Part shown: positions 16,292 through 25,785 of the stretch, in pieces
Numbering within the stretch: position 1 is the first letter of the stretch
Layout: every line of letters begins with the position of its first letter
The notes under the pieces: model-generated
Seen by the model: the letters and a program-made list of their open reading frames with translations, nothing else
Told to the model about the DNA's origin: nothing
Database searches by the model: none
Program-made: the position numbers and the translations under genes
NCBI RefSeq assembly: GCF_900188485.1
Contig: NZ_FZPH01000004.1
Location: 315,304-379,303 of the forward strand
Reading direction: 5' to 3'
From: Asanoa hainanensis
GTDB lineage: Bacteria; Actinomycetota; Actinomycetes; Mycobacteriales; Micromonosporaceae
DNA length: 64,000 nucleotides

Positions 16292-17449
16292 GGCAACGGT
16301 CTCCGGATACTTGATGCCGGCGCCGGTGTTGAGCACCACGACCTCATCGGAGGGCCCGAGCCAACCGCTGGAGCGCAGCAGACGCGCGGCCGTCAGGCAC
16401 GCGGCACCCTCCGGGCACAGCAGCAGCCCCTCGGCAGCACCGAAAGCGCGCAGGTCGGCCAGGATCTCGGCGTCGTCCACCGCGATCGCGGCGCCGCCCG
16501 TGGCGTAGAGCGCGTCGAGGATCAGCTCGTCACCCAGCGGCGCCGGAACCGTGATTCCAAACGCGACCGTCCGCGCGTCAGCCCACGGCGTAACCCGCCG
16601 CTCACCGGCCTCGAACGCCCGCACGACCGGCGCGCAACCCGTGGACTGCACGGCCACCAGCCGTGGCACCTTGTCGCCGATCCAGCCCAACGACCGGAGC
16701 TCTTCGAGGGCCTTGTGGATGCCGATCAGCCCGACCCCGCCACCGGTCGGATAAATGATCACATCTGGTACGCGCCAGCCGAGCTGCTCGCAGATCTCGT
16801 ACCCCATCGTCTTCTTGCCCTCGAGCCGATAGGGCTCGCGCAGCGTGCCCGCGTCGAAGACACCACCGGCCGCGACCACCTCGGCGATCAGCTTCCCGGC
16901 GTCGCCGATCAGGCCGTCGACCAGGATCAGCTCGCCGCCTGCGGCGACCACCTCGTTGCGGGTGATCAGCGGCGCGCCCAGCGGCATCGCGATCGTCGAG
17001 CGCAGACCACCGCGCGCCGCGTACGTCGCCCAGGCCGCGCCGGCGTTGCCGTTGGTCGGCATGGCGACGTGCCGGGCGCCGAGCTCGCGGGCCCGGGACA
17101 CGCCGACCGCGGCACCGCGCGCCTTGAACGAGCCGGTCGGCACGAGGCCCTCGTCCTTGACCAGCAGGCGATCCAGCCCGATCGCGGCGCCGAAGCGGTC
17201 GGCGGACCACAGTGGAGTCCAGCCCTCCCCCAGTGTCACGCGATGCGCGTCGTCGCGCACCGGCAGCAGCTCCCGGTAACGCCAGAGGTCCGCACCGCGG
17301 CCGGCCAGCGCGGCGGGCGTGACCGCCGCCCGCACCGCGTCGAGGTCATAGCGGGCCAGCAACGGCGAGCCACACGAGCACAGGTTGGTCAGCGCCTCCG
17401 AGTCGTGCCGGGCACCGCAGCGGGGGCAGGCGAGGTGGGTGAGGAACAT
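16277..17449 (-). CDS. thrC: Threonine synthase-type PLP enzyme
   Basis: 390 aa fold-type II PLP enzyme, expected to convert O-phosphohomoserine to threonine. An N-terminal zinc-ribbon-like element (CPRCG, then CSCG, residues 8-27) is typical of the actinobacterial/archaeal ThrC type. The PLP lysine is Lys109 in PTGSFKARG, and the phosphate-binding loop is YPTGGGVGLIG. The ATG overlaps the stop of the cupin gene (ATGA), so the two are coupled. The main biosynthetic thrC normally sits with hom/thrB; this isolated copy may be a paralog with another substrate. Confidence 0.8.
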   Translation of the reverse strand: MFLTHLACPRCGARHDSEALTNLCSCGSPLLARYDLDAVRAAVTPAALAGRGADLWRYRELLPVRDDAHRVTLGEGWTPLWSADRFGAAIGLDRLLVKDEGLVPTGSFKARGAAVGVSRARELGARHVAMPTNGNAGAAWATYAARGGLRSTIAMPLGAPLITRNEVVAAGGELILVDGLIGDAGKLIAEVVAAGGVFDAGTLREPYRLEGKKTMGYEICEQLGWRVPDVIIYPTGGGVGLIGIHKALEELRSLGWIGDKVPRLVAVQSTGCAPVVRAFEAGERRVTPWADARTVAFGITVPAPLGDELILDALYATGGAAIAVDDAEILADLRAFGAAEGLLLCPEGAACLTAARLLRSSGWLGPSDEVVVLNTGAGIKYPETVASAGA

Positions 17450-17934
17450 CAGCCCTCGACCCAGATGTTGTCGTGCCGCAGGTAGAAGTCCGCCTTCTCC
17501 TCCTCGGTCATCGAGGCCAGCTCGCGGATCCCCTCGAAGTAGCCCTCGCGGGGTGCGCCGGGCGAGAACAGCAGGAGCATCGAGGCGGGCTCGCCCGACT
17601 CGTTGCGGAACGCGTGGATGCCGCCCGGCGGCACGTAGAGGAAGTCGCCGGCGTTCGCGTCGCGCCAGGCGTCGCCGTCGTAGAGCCGCACGGTGCCCGA
17701 GAGCACGAAGAACGACTCGGAGATCGTGCGATGGAAGTGGGGTCCCGGCCCGGTGGGCGTCGCCGGCATGTCCCAGCGGTAGAGCCCGAACCGCCCGTCC
17801 GTGGCCGCGCCGGTGGCCAGGTAGCTGGCCCCTCCGCCGGCCGCGAACCGCAGGTCGGGCTCCGCGCCGGCCGGGCGGAAGGCACCGGAAACCTCGCCGG
17901 TGTCACCGAAGTAGGCCGGATCCGGATAGGACAC
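17449..17934 (-). CDS. Single-domain cupin protein
   Basis: 161 aa. GTG start at 17934 is preceded by AAGGGGGAG. The two cupin motifs are seen: GPHFHRTISESFFVLSG (metal-binding His/Glu) with GTVRLYDG, and the second, GDFLYVPPGGIHAFRNES. It binds a metal and could act as a dioxygenase, isomerase or small-molecule sensor. It ends ATGA into the threonine synthase-like gene. The open frame to 18276 is the shadow of the neighbour gene. Confidence 0.85.
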   Translation of the reverse strand: MSYPDPAYFGDTGEVSGAFRPAGAEPDLRFAAGGGASYLATGAATDGRFGLYRWDMPATPTGPGPHFHRTISESFFVLSGTVRLYDGDAWRDANAGDFLYVPPGGIHAFRNESGEPASMLLLFSPGAPREGYFEGIRELASMTEEEKADFYLRHDNIWVEG

Positions 17935-17947
17935 TCGTTGCTCCCCC

Positions 17948-18721
17948 TTATCGAGCGACGGCGGTACGCAGCCGGTGCCGCCGCGGTGCCGCGCCTGCGG
18001 TGGCGTCCGGCCGCACGAGGTGCCGCACGCCGCGGGCCCGCTCGGCGGCGGCGATGGCCTCGGCCCGCAGGCTACGCGCCGCCGCGGCCGACGACTCCGC
18101 GGCCTCCCAGGCGAGCCGCTCCTCGCGGGCGGCGTGCCGCTCGGCGGCGCGCAGGGTGTCGCGGATCGCCCGGCGCAGCACGGCCTCCTGCTCCACCGGG
18201 TGCCGGCGCGGGTCCCAGCCGTTGCGGTGGGCCAGCGCGTCGTTGAGGTCCAACACGGACAGTTCATTGTGGGCACACGCCGACATCGCCGCCCGGTGCA
18301 GCCACTGCTCGCGTTCGGCGTACTCCGTCGGGGTCTGCGGGGTGGTTGGCGCGGGCAGCAACGCGGCCGCGGCCATCCGGCTCGCGGTCTGGTCGGCCGA
18401 CTCGAAGGCGGACCAGGCGCGCTCGGCCGCCTCCTGCGCGGTCAGCCAGGCCTCGTGCCGGCGCCGCGCGGTGGTGTCGGCGCGGTCCGCCGCGACGCCG
18501 ACCTCGTCGGCGAAGCGGACGACCTCGGCGGCGGCCGTGGCACGCCGCTCCCGGCGGATCCGCGCGGCCCGCAGCCGGGTGCGCACGCTGGGCCGCCTGG
18601 GGCCGCGCGGCCCGACGAGTTGCAGGCCGGTGATCGCGAACAGCGCGAGGCACAGCAGGATCGACCAGATGGCGGCGGCGCGGGGCACGCCGACGTAGAA
18701 GAGCTCAAGGACCGTTTGCAC
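17948..18721 (-). CDS. Membrane-anchored helical protein of unknown function
   Basis: 257 aa. One N-terminal transmembrane helix (about 14-36, AAIWSILLCLALFAITGLQL) is followed by a basic patch and then long Ala/Glu/Arg-rich helices (about 55-130 and 190-250) that look like coiled coil. No known domain is recognised. The composition suggests a cytoplasmic scaffold tethered to the membrane. It lies 13 bp upstream of the cupin gene on the same strand. Orphan; function not assigned. Confidence 0.6.
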   Translation of the reverse strand: MQTVLELFYVGVPRAAAIWSILLCLALFAITGLQLVGPRGPRRPSVRTRLRAARIRRERRATAAAEVVRFADEVGVAADRADTTARRRHEAWLTAQEAAERAWSAFESADQTASRMAAAALLPAPTTPQTPTEYAEREQWLHRAAMSACAHNELSVLDLNDALAHRNGWDPRRHPVEQEAVLRRAIRDTLRAAERHAAREERLAWEAAESSAAAARSLRAEAIAAAERARGVRHLVRPDATAGAAPRRHRLRTAVAR

Positions 18722-18775
18722 GGGGACACCTCACCGGATGGGAAGCGGAGGGGACGACGGGGTGCCGAGCGATGC

Positions 18776-19126
18776 TCAGCGAGCGGAGGTGTCGTCTCCG
18801 GCCGGTGGGGCGCGGGGTGCGGCGGCCTGCTGGGGGTGGACCGCGGAAAGCTGGATCACTCGAACGGTGACCGGCGCCGGGGCGTCCACCGCGGCGGGCC
18901 GGGCCGGCTCGACGCGCTCGGCGGCGCGGGCCGGGGCCTGTTCGGTGGTCGCGGAGGCGGCCACGCTCGCCACTGGAGGCGGGGCCGGGGCGGCGGCCAC
19001 GGCCGGCGTGGCGATCGACGACACGCCGATGCCTACGGCTAGCGCCAAAGCGGCCAAACCAGTCAAAAACCGCACAGAACCGCGTACGACCCGCCGGAGT
19101 GGCCGGGTCAGTACGTCGCGATGCAC
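18776..19126 (-). CDS. Small secreted Ala/Pro-rich protein
   Basis: 116 aa with a basic N-terminus (RPLRRVVRGSVRF), a hydrophobic segment (LTGLAALALAVGIGVSS) and an ATPAVAAAPAP region, consistent with a signal peptide cut near residue 45. The mature part is low-complexity Ala/Pro/Val. The ORF could be real (secreted, no domain) or a chance frame in GC-rich DNA. It sits in the same direction as the coiled-coil gene, with the Ser/Thr kinase divergent from it. Confidence 0.4.
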   Translation of the reverse strand: MHRDVLTRPLRRVVRGSVRFLTGLAALALAVGIGVSSIATPAVAAAPAPPPVASVAASATTEQAPARAAERVEPARPAAVDAPAPVTVRVIQLSAVHPQQAAAPRAPPAGDDTSAR

Positions 19127-19232
19127 CTGGCCAACCTACATCGTCCGCCCCAACGAGGCACGATCCGGTCATCAAGGCCATCGATAGCGGTCCCGTCGCC
19201 GGGATGCCATTTCGACGCGTTGTTGGCAAGCT

Positions 19233-20765
19233 GTGCGGGTGCGCACCGAACAGGTCCTCGACGGGCGCTACCGACTCGACGATCGACTCGGCGCCGGTGG
19301 CATGTCCGTGGTCTGGCGCGCGCACGATCTGGTGCTGCAGCGGCCGGTGGCGGTCAAGGTGCTCGCCACCCGCCACGCCGTCAGCGACGCCGCCCGCCAG
19401 CGCATCCGCGCCGAGGCCCGGGCCGCCGCGCGGCTCTGGCACCCGCACGTGACCGGCGTCTTCGACTACGGCGAGGCCACCGACGACGACGGCGCCAAGG
19501 TCCCGTACGTCGTGATGGAACTGCTGCCCGGACGCACCCTCGCGCAGCGCCTCGAGGACGGCCCGCTGCCGCCCCGGGTCGCGCTGCGGACCCTGTCGGA
19601 GGTCGCCGCCGCCCTGGCCGCCGCGCACGCGCAGGACCTGGTGCACCGGGACGTGAAACCGTCCAACGTGATGCTGACCCCGTCCGGCGCCAAGGTCGTC
19701 GACTTCGGCATCGCCGCCGTCGTCGGCCGCGACGAGCTCGAGGCCGACGGGCTGCTGCTGGGCACGCCGGCCTACCTGGCGCCGGAGCGCCTCACCCTGG
19801 GGCAGGTCTCGCCGGCGTCCGACGTCTACGCGCTGGGCCTGCTGATCTACGTCGCGCTGACCGAACGGCTCCCCTGGCTGGCCGACACCACGACCCAGAT
19901 GATCGACGCACACGTGTACGTCGAACCCGATCCGCTGCCGCCGCTGGACGGCATCCCGCCCGAGGTCAACGAGATCTGCGACCGGTGCCTGGCCAAGGAG
20001 CCCGCCGACCGCCCGGCCGCAGGCGAGGTCGCGACGGTGCTGGCGACGGCCGCCGGGATCGTGCCGCCGCCGCAGGACGAGGACCCGGCGCTGGCCGGCC
20101 TGGTCGCCGCGATGGACGCGACCACCCACGCCGCGGCCGCCGCACCGGTCGCCGACGACGTGGTCGACGCGGCGCGGCCCACGATCGACCCCGAGCTGAC
20201 CACCGAGGTGGTGCCGGTGCCGGCCAAGCCGGTCCGCCGGCCGGACCGCCGCCGCACGGCCCTGCTCGCCGGCGCCGGCGCGGTGCTGGTCGCCGGCGCC
20301 GTGGTGGCCGCGCTGGTGATGCCGGGCGAGAACCCGGGCGTCAGCGCCGACAGCTCCGGCACCGCGACACCCGCCCTCACGACCCCCGCCACGCCGGGCG
20401 AGCCGCCGACCACGAACCCCGCTGTGACGGCGCCGACCGGCGGCAACCTCGGCCAGGGATCCGGCAACACCGGCGCCGGTGGTCCGGGCGTGGGCAGCGC
20501 GCCCGAAGCGACCCACCAACCAGGCGCCGGCCCGGACACCGACGATCCGGAAGCCGAGCCGACGGCCGACCCCGGCCCGACGCCGGGCCGGACCATCGAG
20601 ATCGGGCTGCTCGGCATCAGCGTCGACGCCCGCTGCGTCGGCGACCAGGTCGAGGTGGTCTCGCCGGCCGAGCACGCGTCCGGCCCGCAGGACCGCGCGA
20701 CCATCACGGTGCTAGGCCTGAGCGCGAGCCTGGTCTGCCGCAACGGCGTGCCGAGCCTGCTCTGA
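19233..20765 (+). CDS. PknB-like Ser/Thr protein kinase with one membrane helix
   Basis: 510 aa. The kinase domain spans about residues 10-275: glycine loop LGAGGMSVVWRAHD, ATP Lys in PVAVKVLA, catalytic loop HRDVKPSNVM, DFGIAAVVG, and GTPAYLAPERL in the activation segment. A single TM helix (about 340-362, ALLAGAGAVLVAGAVVAALV) is followed by a Thr/Pro/Gly-rich extracellular stalk. A short conserved-looking C-terminal tail has one Cys pair (ARCVGD and LVCRNG), possibly a disulfide-bonded mini-domain. No PASTA repeats, so the signal is unlike that of PknB proper. Start GTG 19233; GTG 19239 is equally possible. Confidence 0.88.
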   Translation: MRVRTEQVLDGRYRLDDRLGAGGMSVVWRAHDLVLQRPVAVKVLATRHAVSDAARQRIRAEARAAARLWHPHVTGVFDYGEATDDDGAKVPYVVMELLPGRTLAQRLEDGPLPPRVALRTLSEVAAALAAAHAQDLVHRDVKPSNVMLTPSGAKVVDFGIAAVVGRDELEADGLLLGTPAYLAPERLTLGQVSPASDVYALGLLIYVALTERLPWLADTTTQMIDAHVYVEPDPLPPLDGIPPEVNEICDRCLAKEPADRPAAGEVATVLATAAGIVPPPQDEDPALAGLVAAMDATTHAAAAAPVADDVVDAARPTIDPELTTEVVPVPAKPVRRPDRRRTALLAGAGAVLVAGAVVAALVMPGENPGVSADSSGTATPALTTPATPGEPPTTNPAVTAPTGGNLGQGSGNTGAGGPGVGSAPEATHQPGAGPDTDDPEAEPTADPGPTPGRTIEIGLLGISVDARCVGDQVEVVSPAEHASGPQDRATITVLGLSASLVCRNGVPSLL

Positions 20766-20788
20766 CGACCCCGGGTAGGGTCGGCCGG

Positions 20789-21610
20789 GTGACCAAGGAG
20801 CTCGATCTCGACCTCGGCGGCGGGCAGACCCTCCACGTGTATGACACCGGCCGGCCCGCCGCGCACACGGTGTTCTGGCACCACGGCACGCCGAACCTCG
20901 GTGCGCCACCGGCCCCGCTGTTCGACGACGCGGTGCGGTGGGTGGCGTACGACCGGCCCGGTTACGGCGGCTCGACCCGCACGCCCGGGCGTGATGTCGC
21001 GTCCGCCGCGCGCTACACGACGGCCGTCGCCGACCGGCTCGGGCTCGACCGGTTCGCGGTCGTCGGGCACTCCGGCGGCGGGCCGCACGCGCTGGCCGTC
21101 GCCGCCCTGGTGCCCGCCCGCGTCACCGCCGTGGTGGTCGGGTCCAGCCTCGCGCCGTGGGGCGCCGAGGGGTTGGACTGGTTCGGCGGGATGGCACCGG
21201 GCGCCGCCGCGTCCCTGCACGCGGCCCTCGCCGGCCGCGCGGCCCGGGAGGACTTCGGGGCCAACCCGTCCGGCGACCCCGACATCGGCTTCGTCGACGC
21301 CGACGAGGACGCCCTGACGACCGACTGGTCCTGGATGATGGACGTGGTGCGGCCGGCGCTGGCCCAGGGCCCGTCCGCCGCGGCCGACGACGACCTGGCC
21401 TACGTGGCGCCGTGGGGCTTCGACCCGGCCGCGGTCACCGCACCCGCGCTGTTGCTGGCCGGTGCGCGGGACCGGATGGTGCCGCCCACCCACACCGCCT
21501 GGCTCGCGCGGCGGATCCCGGGCGCGACCTTCCAGACGTCCGATGTGGACGGGCATGTGTCGGTCCTGCGGCGGTTCCCGGCCGCCATGGAGTGGCTCAC
21601 GAGCCGGTGA
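20789..21610 (+). CDS. Alpha/beta hydrolase
   Basis: 273 aa. GTG start 24 bases after the kinase stop. The oxyanion region is FWHHGTPN, the nucleophile elbow VVGHSGGGPHALA (Ser), the acid is in LLLAGARDRMVPP and the catalytic His in DVDGHVSVL. It is probably a soluble esterase or lipase-like hydrolase. It may be co-transcribed with the kinase, and its end overlaps the convergent DUF1501 gene by 14 bp. The long upstream in-frame extension is a kinase shadow. Confidence 0.87.
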   Translation: MTKELDLDLGGGQTLHVYDTGRPAAHTVFWHHGTPNLGAPPAPLFDDAVRWVAYDRPGYGGSTRTPGRDVASAARYTTAVADRLGLDRFAVVGHSGGGPHALAVAALVPARVTAVVVGSSLAPWGAEGLDWFGGMAPGAAASLHAALAGRAAREDFGANPSGDPDIGFVDADEDALTTDWSWMMDVVRPALAQGPSAAADDDLAYVAPWGFDPAAVTAPALLLAGARDRMVPPTHTAWLARRIPGATFQTSDVDGHVSVLRRFPAAMEWLTSR

Positions 21611-22799
21611 GCGACAACCGGCCCGTCCAGCCGCCGAGCACCTCGGCCGGGTCGGCCGCGAGCACGTCCGTGAGCAGGCCCGCGTACACGTCACGGAAGT
21701 CGACCGTGTGCTTCAGGTCGCCGTCGTCGAGGTCGGTCAGGCTCGGCTGCTCGCCGTGCAGGCCGCCGCGCACCCCGCTGCCGAGCACGAACACGTTCGA
21801 CGCCGTGCCGTGGTCGGTGCCGTCGCTCGCGTTCGCCCGCACGCGCCGGCCGAACTCCGAGTAGACCACCACCGTCACTGGCCGGCCCGCCATCCGGTCG
21901 GCGAACGCCGTCACCGACTTGTCGACCTTGGCCAGCAGGATCTCCTGGAGCTGCTTCTCGTCGGCGTGGGTGTCGAAGCCGCCGAGCGACACGGAGAACG
22001 CCCGCGTTGCCACCCCGGCCTCGATGCATTGGGCGACCAGGTCGAGCTGCGCGCCGAGGTCGCCGCGGCCGCCGGTGCCGGTGGCAGATTCCTCGTCGTC
22101 GGAGTCTTCTGGCTGGGCGTCGCGTACCCCCGTGATCATCGCTTCGACCCGTTCCAGGTCGGCGAAGCAGCGGGCGGCGCGGGCCTGCAACGGCGGCTCC
22201 CCTGCCGCTGGCGCGCCCAGCCCGGTCACCCCCTTGACCTGCTTGCGGGCGCCGGTCGGCACGGCCGCGCCCGCACTGGTCGCGCCGGCCAGCAGGGGCG
22301 GCAGCGCGGGCTCGAAGCTGACCGCGAGCCGCGGGTCGCCGCCCGCCGTGTCCAGCCAGCGGCCGAGCCAGCCGGTGGTGCCGGGCCGCACCGGGTCCGC
22401 GGTCTGCCAGATGTCCATCGAGCGGAAGTGGCTGCGGTCCGGCTTCGGGTAGCCCACGCCGCGCACGATGGCCAGCCGGCCGTCGGTGAACAGCCGCTGG
22501 AAGCCTTTCAGACCCGGGTTGAGGCCGGTGGTGTCGTCGAGGCGCAGCACCTCGCCGGCGTCGTAGGCGATGTCCGGACGGGCGTCCTGATAGGACGCGT
22601 TGGCGTAGGGAACCACCGTGTTGAGGCCGTCGTTGCCGCCGTAGAGCGTCACCAGCACGAGCGTGCCGGCGTCCGCGGGCCGGTCGCCGGCCGTCTCGAA
22701 GAGGTCGGTCAGCGTGTACGCCGTGGCTCCGGCCGCCAGCGCGCCCGCCCCCACGACACCGCTGGCGACCAGGAACCTCCGCCGGGTCAACGCATCCAT
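21597..22799 (-). CDS. DUF1501 domain protein with Tat signal
   Basis: 400 aa. N-terminus MDALTRRRFLVASGVVGAG is a twin-arginine signal. The family pattern LVLVTLYGGNDGLNTVVPY, GRLAIVRGVGYP and, towards the end, YSEFGRRVRANASDGTDHG is that of DUF1501 (sulfatase/alkaline-phosphatase-like fold, likely exported). It follows the DUF1800 gene by 11 bp; these two families are nearly always paired. The exact reaction is unknown. The frame upstream of 22799 belongs to the DUF1800 shadow. Confidence 0.88.
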   Translation of the reverse strand: MDALTRRRFLVASGVVGAGALAAGATAYTLTDLFETAGDRPADAGTLVLVTLYGGNDGLNTVVPYANASYQDARPDIAYDAGEVLRLDDTTGLNPGLKGFQRLFTDGRLAIVRGVGYPKPDRSHFRSMDIWQTADPVRPGTTGWLGRWLDTAGGDPRLAVSFEPALPPLLAGATSAGAAVPTGARKQVKGVTGLGAPAAGEPPLQARAARCFADLERVEAMITGVRDAQPEDSDDEESATGTGGRGDLGAQLDLVAQCIEAGVATRAFSVSLGGFDTHADEKQLQEILLAKVDKSVTAFADRMAGRPVTVVVYSEFGRRVRANASDGTDHGTASNVFVLGSGVRGGLHGEQPSLTDLDDGDLKHTVDFRDVYAGLLTDVLAADPAEVLGGWTGRLSLTGS

Positions 22800-22810
22800 C
22801 GATCTGCTCC

Positions 22811-24103
22811 TCAGTGGACGGTGTACTCGGGACTGACCAGACCGAGCTGGATCAGCCGTTCGGGCTTGCCGGCCGCGTCCGCGAGCACGGATCGGGTGCG
22901 CTCGGTCCAGGCCTCGACGACCAGCAGCCGGGCCAGCGCGTCCGGCCGCCCGGCCACCGGCGCGGCCTTCAGCCGGTCCAGCACCGCGGGGGAAGTCCGC
23001 GCGGCGAGCAGCTCGGCCAGCCGCACCCGGGCCTGCAGCGAGCTGGTGGTCAACCAGGCCGCGCCGGCCGGCCAGCCGCCGACACTGGGCGGGCGCAACG
23101 GCACCTGGTCGAGCCCGTTCAGCCCGCCGACCAGCTGCTTGCGCTGTTGGTCGGTGAGCCGCGACGGGCGGATACCGAGCTGGCGGAGGGCGCCGACCGC
23201 CCACTCCACCGGCTGTTTGACCAACTGGCCGTGCGTACCCGCGAAGGCTTCGTCCGTGAACAGCGCCCGCAGCAGGTCGTCGACGTCGCGGCGCGCGGCG
23301 AAGGCGTTCGCCAGCCGGTCCCGGACCTCGGCGGCCATGGGCTCGCCGCTCGCGAACCGGAACCAGAGGCGCTGGGCGATGAACGCCGCGCTGGCCGGCT
23401 CCCGAGCGACCAGCGCGGCGAGACCGTCGGCGTCGAAGGCGGCGGTGCGGCCCAGGACCGTCTTCGTGCCCTTGTCGTGCCGGCGCGGGGCGAACCGCGC
23501 GGTGCCGGCCCGGCGGTCGACGGTCCAGCCGGTCAGCGCGCGGGCGCCGGCCTTCACGTCGTCCTCGGTGTAGGTGCCGATGCCGAGCGTGAACAGCTCC
23601 ATCAGCTCGCGGGCCAGGTTCTCGTTGGGCGCCTTGACCGTGTTCTTCTGGCCGTCGAGCCACACGATCAGCGCCGGGTCGCGGACCATCCGCGTGACGA
23701 ACGCGGTGAACTCGCCACGGCCGTACTCCCGGAAGGTCTGGAGCTGGCCGAGCATCAGCGAGGCGGTCTTGACCTTCTGCGCGCTGGTCGCCCAGTGCCC
23801 GTGCCAGAAGAACACCATCTTCTCGGCGAGCTGGGCGTCGGCCGCGACCATCCGGTCGAGCCACCACTCGATGGTCGCGGTGACCTGCGCGCGCCGCTCC
23901 TGGTTGGCCTTCTGCCGTTCCTCGCGGCTGTCACCCGCGTTCACCGCTGGAAAGACCGGGGCGCCCGCGTCGGTGCCGGCCGCCTCCACCAGGCGCCGCA
24001 CGGTCGCGTTGTACCCGGCCCGTTCGGCCTCGTCGACCTCCTGGGCGGTCGGCCCGAAGGTGGCGCGGCGCAGCAGGTGGGCGATCCTCGCGCGGTCAGC
24101 CAT
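22811..24103 (-). CDS. DUF1800 domain protein
   Basis: 430 aa. It shows ARIAHLLRRATFGPTAQEVD at the N-terminus, FFWHGHWATSAQKV, the helical core ENLARELMELFTLGIGTYTEDD, then ALTGWTVDR, all typical of DUF1800. Function is unknown. The constant pairing with DUF1501 suggests an exported two-component assembly. Start ATG 24103. No obvious own signal peptide, so export may depend on the Tat partner. Confidence 0.88.
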   Translation of the reverse strand: MADRARIAHLLRRATFGPTAQEVDEAERAGYNATVRRLVEAAGTDAGAPVFPAVNAGDSREERQKANQERRAQVTATIEWWLDRMVAADAQLAEKMVFFWHGHWATSAQKVKTASLMLGQLQTFREYGRGEFTAFVTRMVRDPALIVWLDGQKNTVKAPNENLARELMELFTLGIGTYTEDDVKAGARALTGWTVDRRAGTARFAPRRHDKGTKTVLGRTAAFDADGLAALVAREPASAAFIAQRLWFRFASGEPMAAEVRDRLANAFAARRDVDDLLRALFTDEAFAGTHGQLVKQPVEWAVGALRQLGIRPSRLTDQQRKQLVGGLNGLDQVPLRPPSVGGWPAGAAWLTTSSLQARVRLAELLAARTSPAVLDRLKAAPVAGRPDALARLLVVEAWTERTRSVLADAAGKPERLIQLGLVSPEYTVH

Positions 24104-24231
24104 GGTGCGAGGCTAGGCCAACGGTGTACGAGGAACGTAAGTGCCGTGTCAGCGCTCGATCTCCGCGCCGTCGGTGGGGGTGCCCGGGCGATACTGACGA
24201 CGACTGGACGTCAACGACTGGGAGACTTGTG

Positions 24232-24849
24232 ATGGCAACGGCCCAGAACGCGGCAAACACGGACAGCAAACTCGAAGTGATCACCATCCCGGTGTCGGAC
24301 CCCGATCGAGCGAAGGCGTTCTATGCCGGCCTGGGCTGGCGGCTCGACGCGGACTTCGAGCTCGGCGGGCGGCGCGCCATCCAGTTCACGCCGCCGGGCT
24401 CGCCGGCGTCCATCCACTTCGGCATCGGCAACCCGCCCACTCCCGTCGACTCGCCGCCCGGCATGTTCCTGATCGTCACCGACATCGTGGCCGCGCGCGA
24501 GGACCTCATCAAGCACGGGGTCGACGTGGGTCCGATCTTCCACAACACGGCCACCGGTCAGGCTGAGGGGCCGGACCCCGACCGCAACAGCTACAACTCG
24601 CTCGCCGCGTGGAGCGACCCGGACGGCAACAAGTGGCTGCTCCAGGAGATCGTCACCCGGCTGCCGGGCCGGGTCGACACCGGGATCACGTCGTACGAGT
24701 CGGTCAACGACCTGGCCGACGCCATGCGCCGCGCGTCGGTGGCGCACGGCGAGCACGAGAAGCGCACGGGCAAGGAAGACCCGAACTGGCCTGACTGGTA
24801 CGCGACGTACATGGCCGCCGAGCAGTCCGGGGCCGAGCCGCCCGTCTAG
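24232..24849 (+). CDS. VOC/glyoxalase-fold protein with C-terminal extension
   Basis: 205 aa. Start ATG 24232. The first 125 residues are a VOC module (KLEVITIPVSDPDRAKAFYAGLGW, DPDGNKWLLQEI at its end with the Glu metal ligand). About 65 further residues follow (SYESVNDLADAMRRASVAHG, ending PNWPDWYATYMAAEQSG). This WPDWYA tail is commonly fused to such VOC proteins. The substrate is unknown. First gene of a tight plus-strand trio with the phosphotransferase and an isochorismatase-like protein. Confidence 0.85.
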   Translation: MATAQNAANTDSKLEVITIPVSDPDRAKAFYAGLGWRLDADFELGGRRAIQFTPPGSPASIHFGIGNPPTPVDSPPGMFLIVTDIVAAREDLIKHGVDVGPIFHNTATGQAEGPDPDRNSYNSLAAWSDPDGNKWLLQEIVTRLPGRVDTGITSYESVNDLADAMRRASVAHGEHEKRTGKEDPNWPDWYATYMAAEQSGAEPPV

Positions 24850-24858
24850 CTTTGTCGG

Positions 24859-25779
24859 GTGAACCTCGCACATCTCGGCACGCCGATCCGTCCGATGGTC
24901 CGAGTCCACGGTGGATTCGCCAACCGGCTGTACCGGCTCGACACCGACCTGGGTTCGTTCGCCGTCAAGGAGCTGAGTCTCGGTCTCGTCGATCGCCCGG
25001 TCTCGGATGTGTTCAGGTTCGAGCGAGCGGCCTTCGCCGCCGGCATTCCCATGCCGGAGCCGATCTCGGCTGGTTCTCGTACGCTCGTCCATCGGTGGGT
25101 CGAGGGCGAGAAGGTGCCGGAGGAGCCGGTGCCGGCGGCGTACGCGTTCGAGATCGGTGAGATCCTCGCGCGCCTGCACGCGCTTTCCGTCTCCTGGCCC
25201 GGGGTGGTTGTGTCGGAGCCGGCGCCGCGGGACTGGGCCTCGCTCGCCGCCCGGGCGACGGCAACCGGGCAGCCGTGGGCCGGCGAGCTCGTTTCTTCGG
25301 TCACGACGTTCCTGGCTCTTGCCGAGTTCGTCGACGCCTGCGAACGACCGGGCCCCGCCGTGCTGACCCACCGCGACATCCAGCCGTGGAACCTGCTCTC
25401 GCGAGCGGGCCGGCCGGTAGTGCTCGACTGGGAGCTCTCGGGGCTGCTCGACCTGTCCGGCGAGCTCGGCTCGACGGCGCTGAGCCTCGCCAAGGGACCC
25501 GGCTTCGACGACATCCGGCCGGCCATCTTCCGCGCGGTCCTGGACGGCTATGTGGCGGGGGGTGGAACGCTGCCGCCGTTCGGCCCGAGCTGGTTCGCGT
25601 ACCTCGTCGGTGGCTGGCTGGGCTTCACGAGGTGGAACATCCTGCGCTGCCTGGCCGGTATCGAGGCCGGCACCGGGCCCGAGCTCGCGCTGTCGCACGA
25701 GTCGGTGCGCAACGGACTGCGTGGGCTGCCCGACCTGTTCGCCCGACTCCCCGCACTCGGGACGCTCCTCTGGTGTTAG
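24859..25779 (+). CDS. Aminoglycoside-phosphotransferase-fold (APH) kinase
   Basis: 306 aa. The APH/choline-kinase fold is clear: GGFANRLYRLDTDLGSFAVKELS (ATP Lys), then LTHRDIQPWNLL (catalytic Asp and Asn of Brenner's motif) and VVLDWELSG (Mg-binding DFG equivalent). It phosphorylates a small hydroxyl compound; antibiotic resistance is not implied. It starts nine bases after the VOC gene stop. Confidence 0.85.
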   Translation: MNLAHLGTPIRPMVRVHGGFANRLYRLDTDLGSFAVKELSLGLVDRPVSDVFRFERAAFAAGIPMPEPISAGSRTLVHRWVEGEKVPEEPVPAAYAFEIGEILARLHALSVSWPGVVVSEPAPRDWASLAARATATGQPWAGELVSSVTTFLALAEFVDACERPGPAVLTHRDIQPWNLLSRAGRPVVLDWELSGLLDLSGELGSTALSLAKGPGFDDIRPAIFRAVLDGYVAGGGTLPPFGPSWFAYLVGGWLGFTRWNILRCLAGIEAGTGPELALSHESVRNGLRGLPDLFARLPALGTLLWC

Positions 25780-25785
25780 GGTCCG

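Noticed and set aside
24859-25779. Aminoglycoside resistance gene
   Set aside because: Only the general APH fold is seen; the context (VOC, isochorismatase-like) suggests metabolism.
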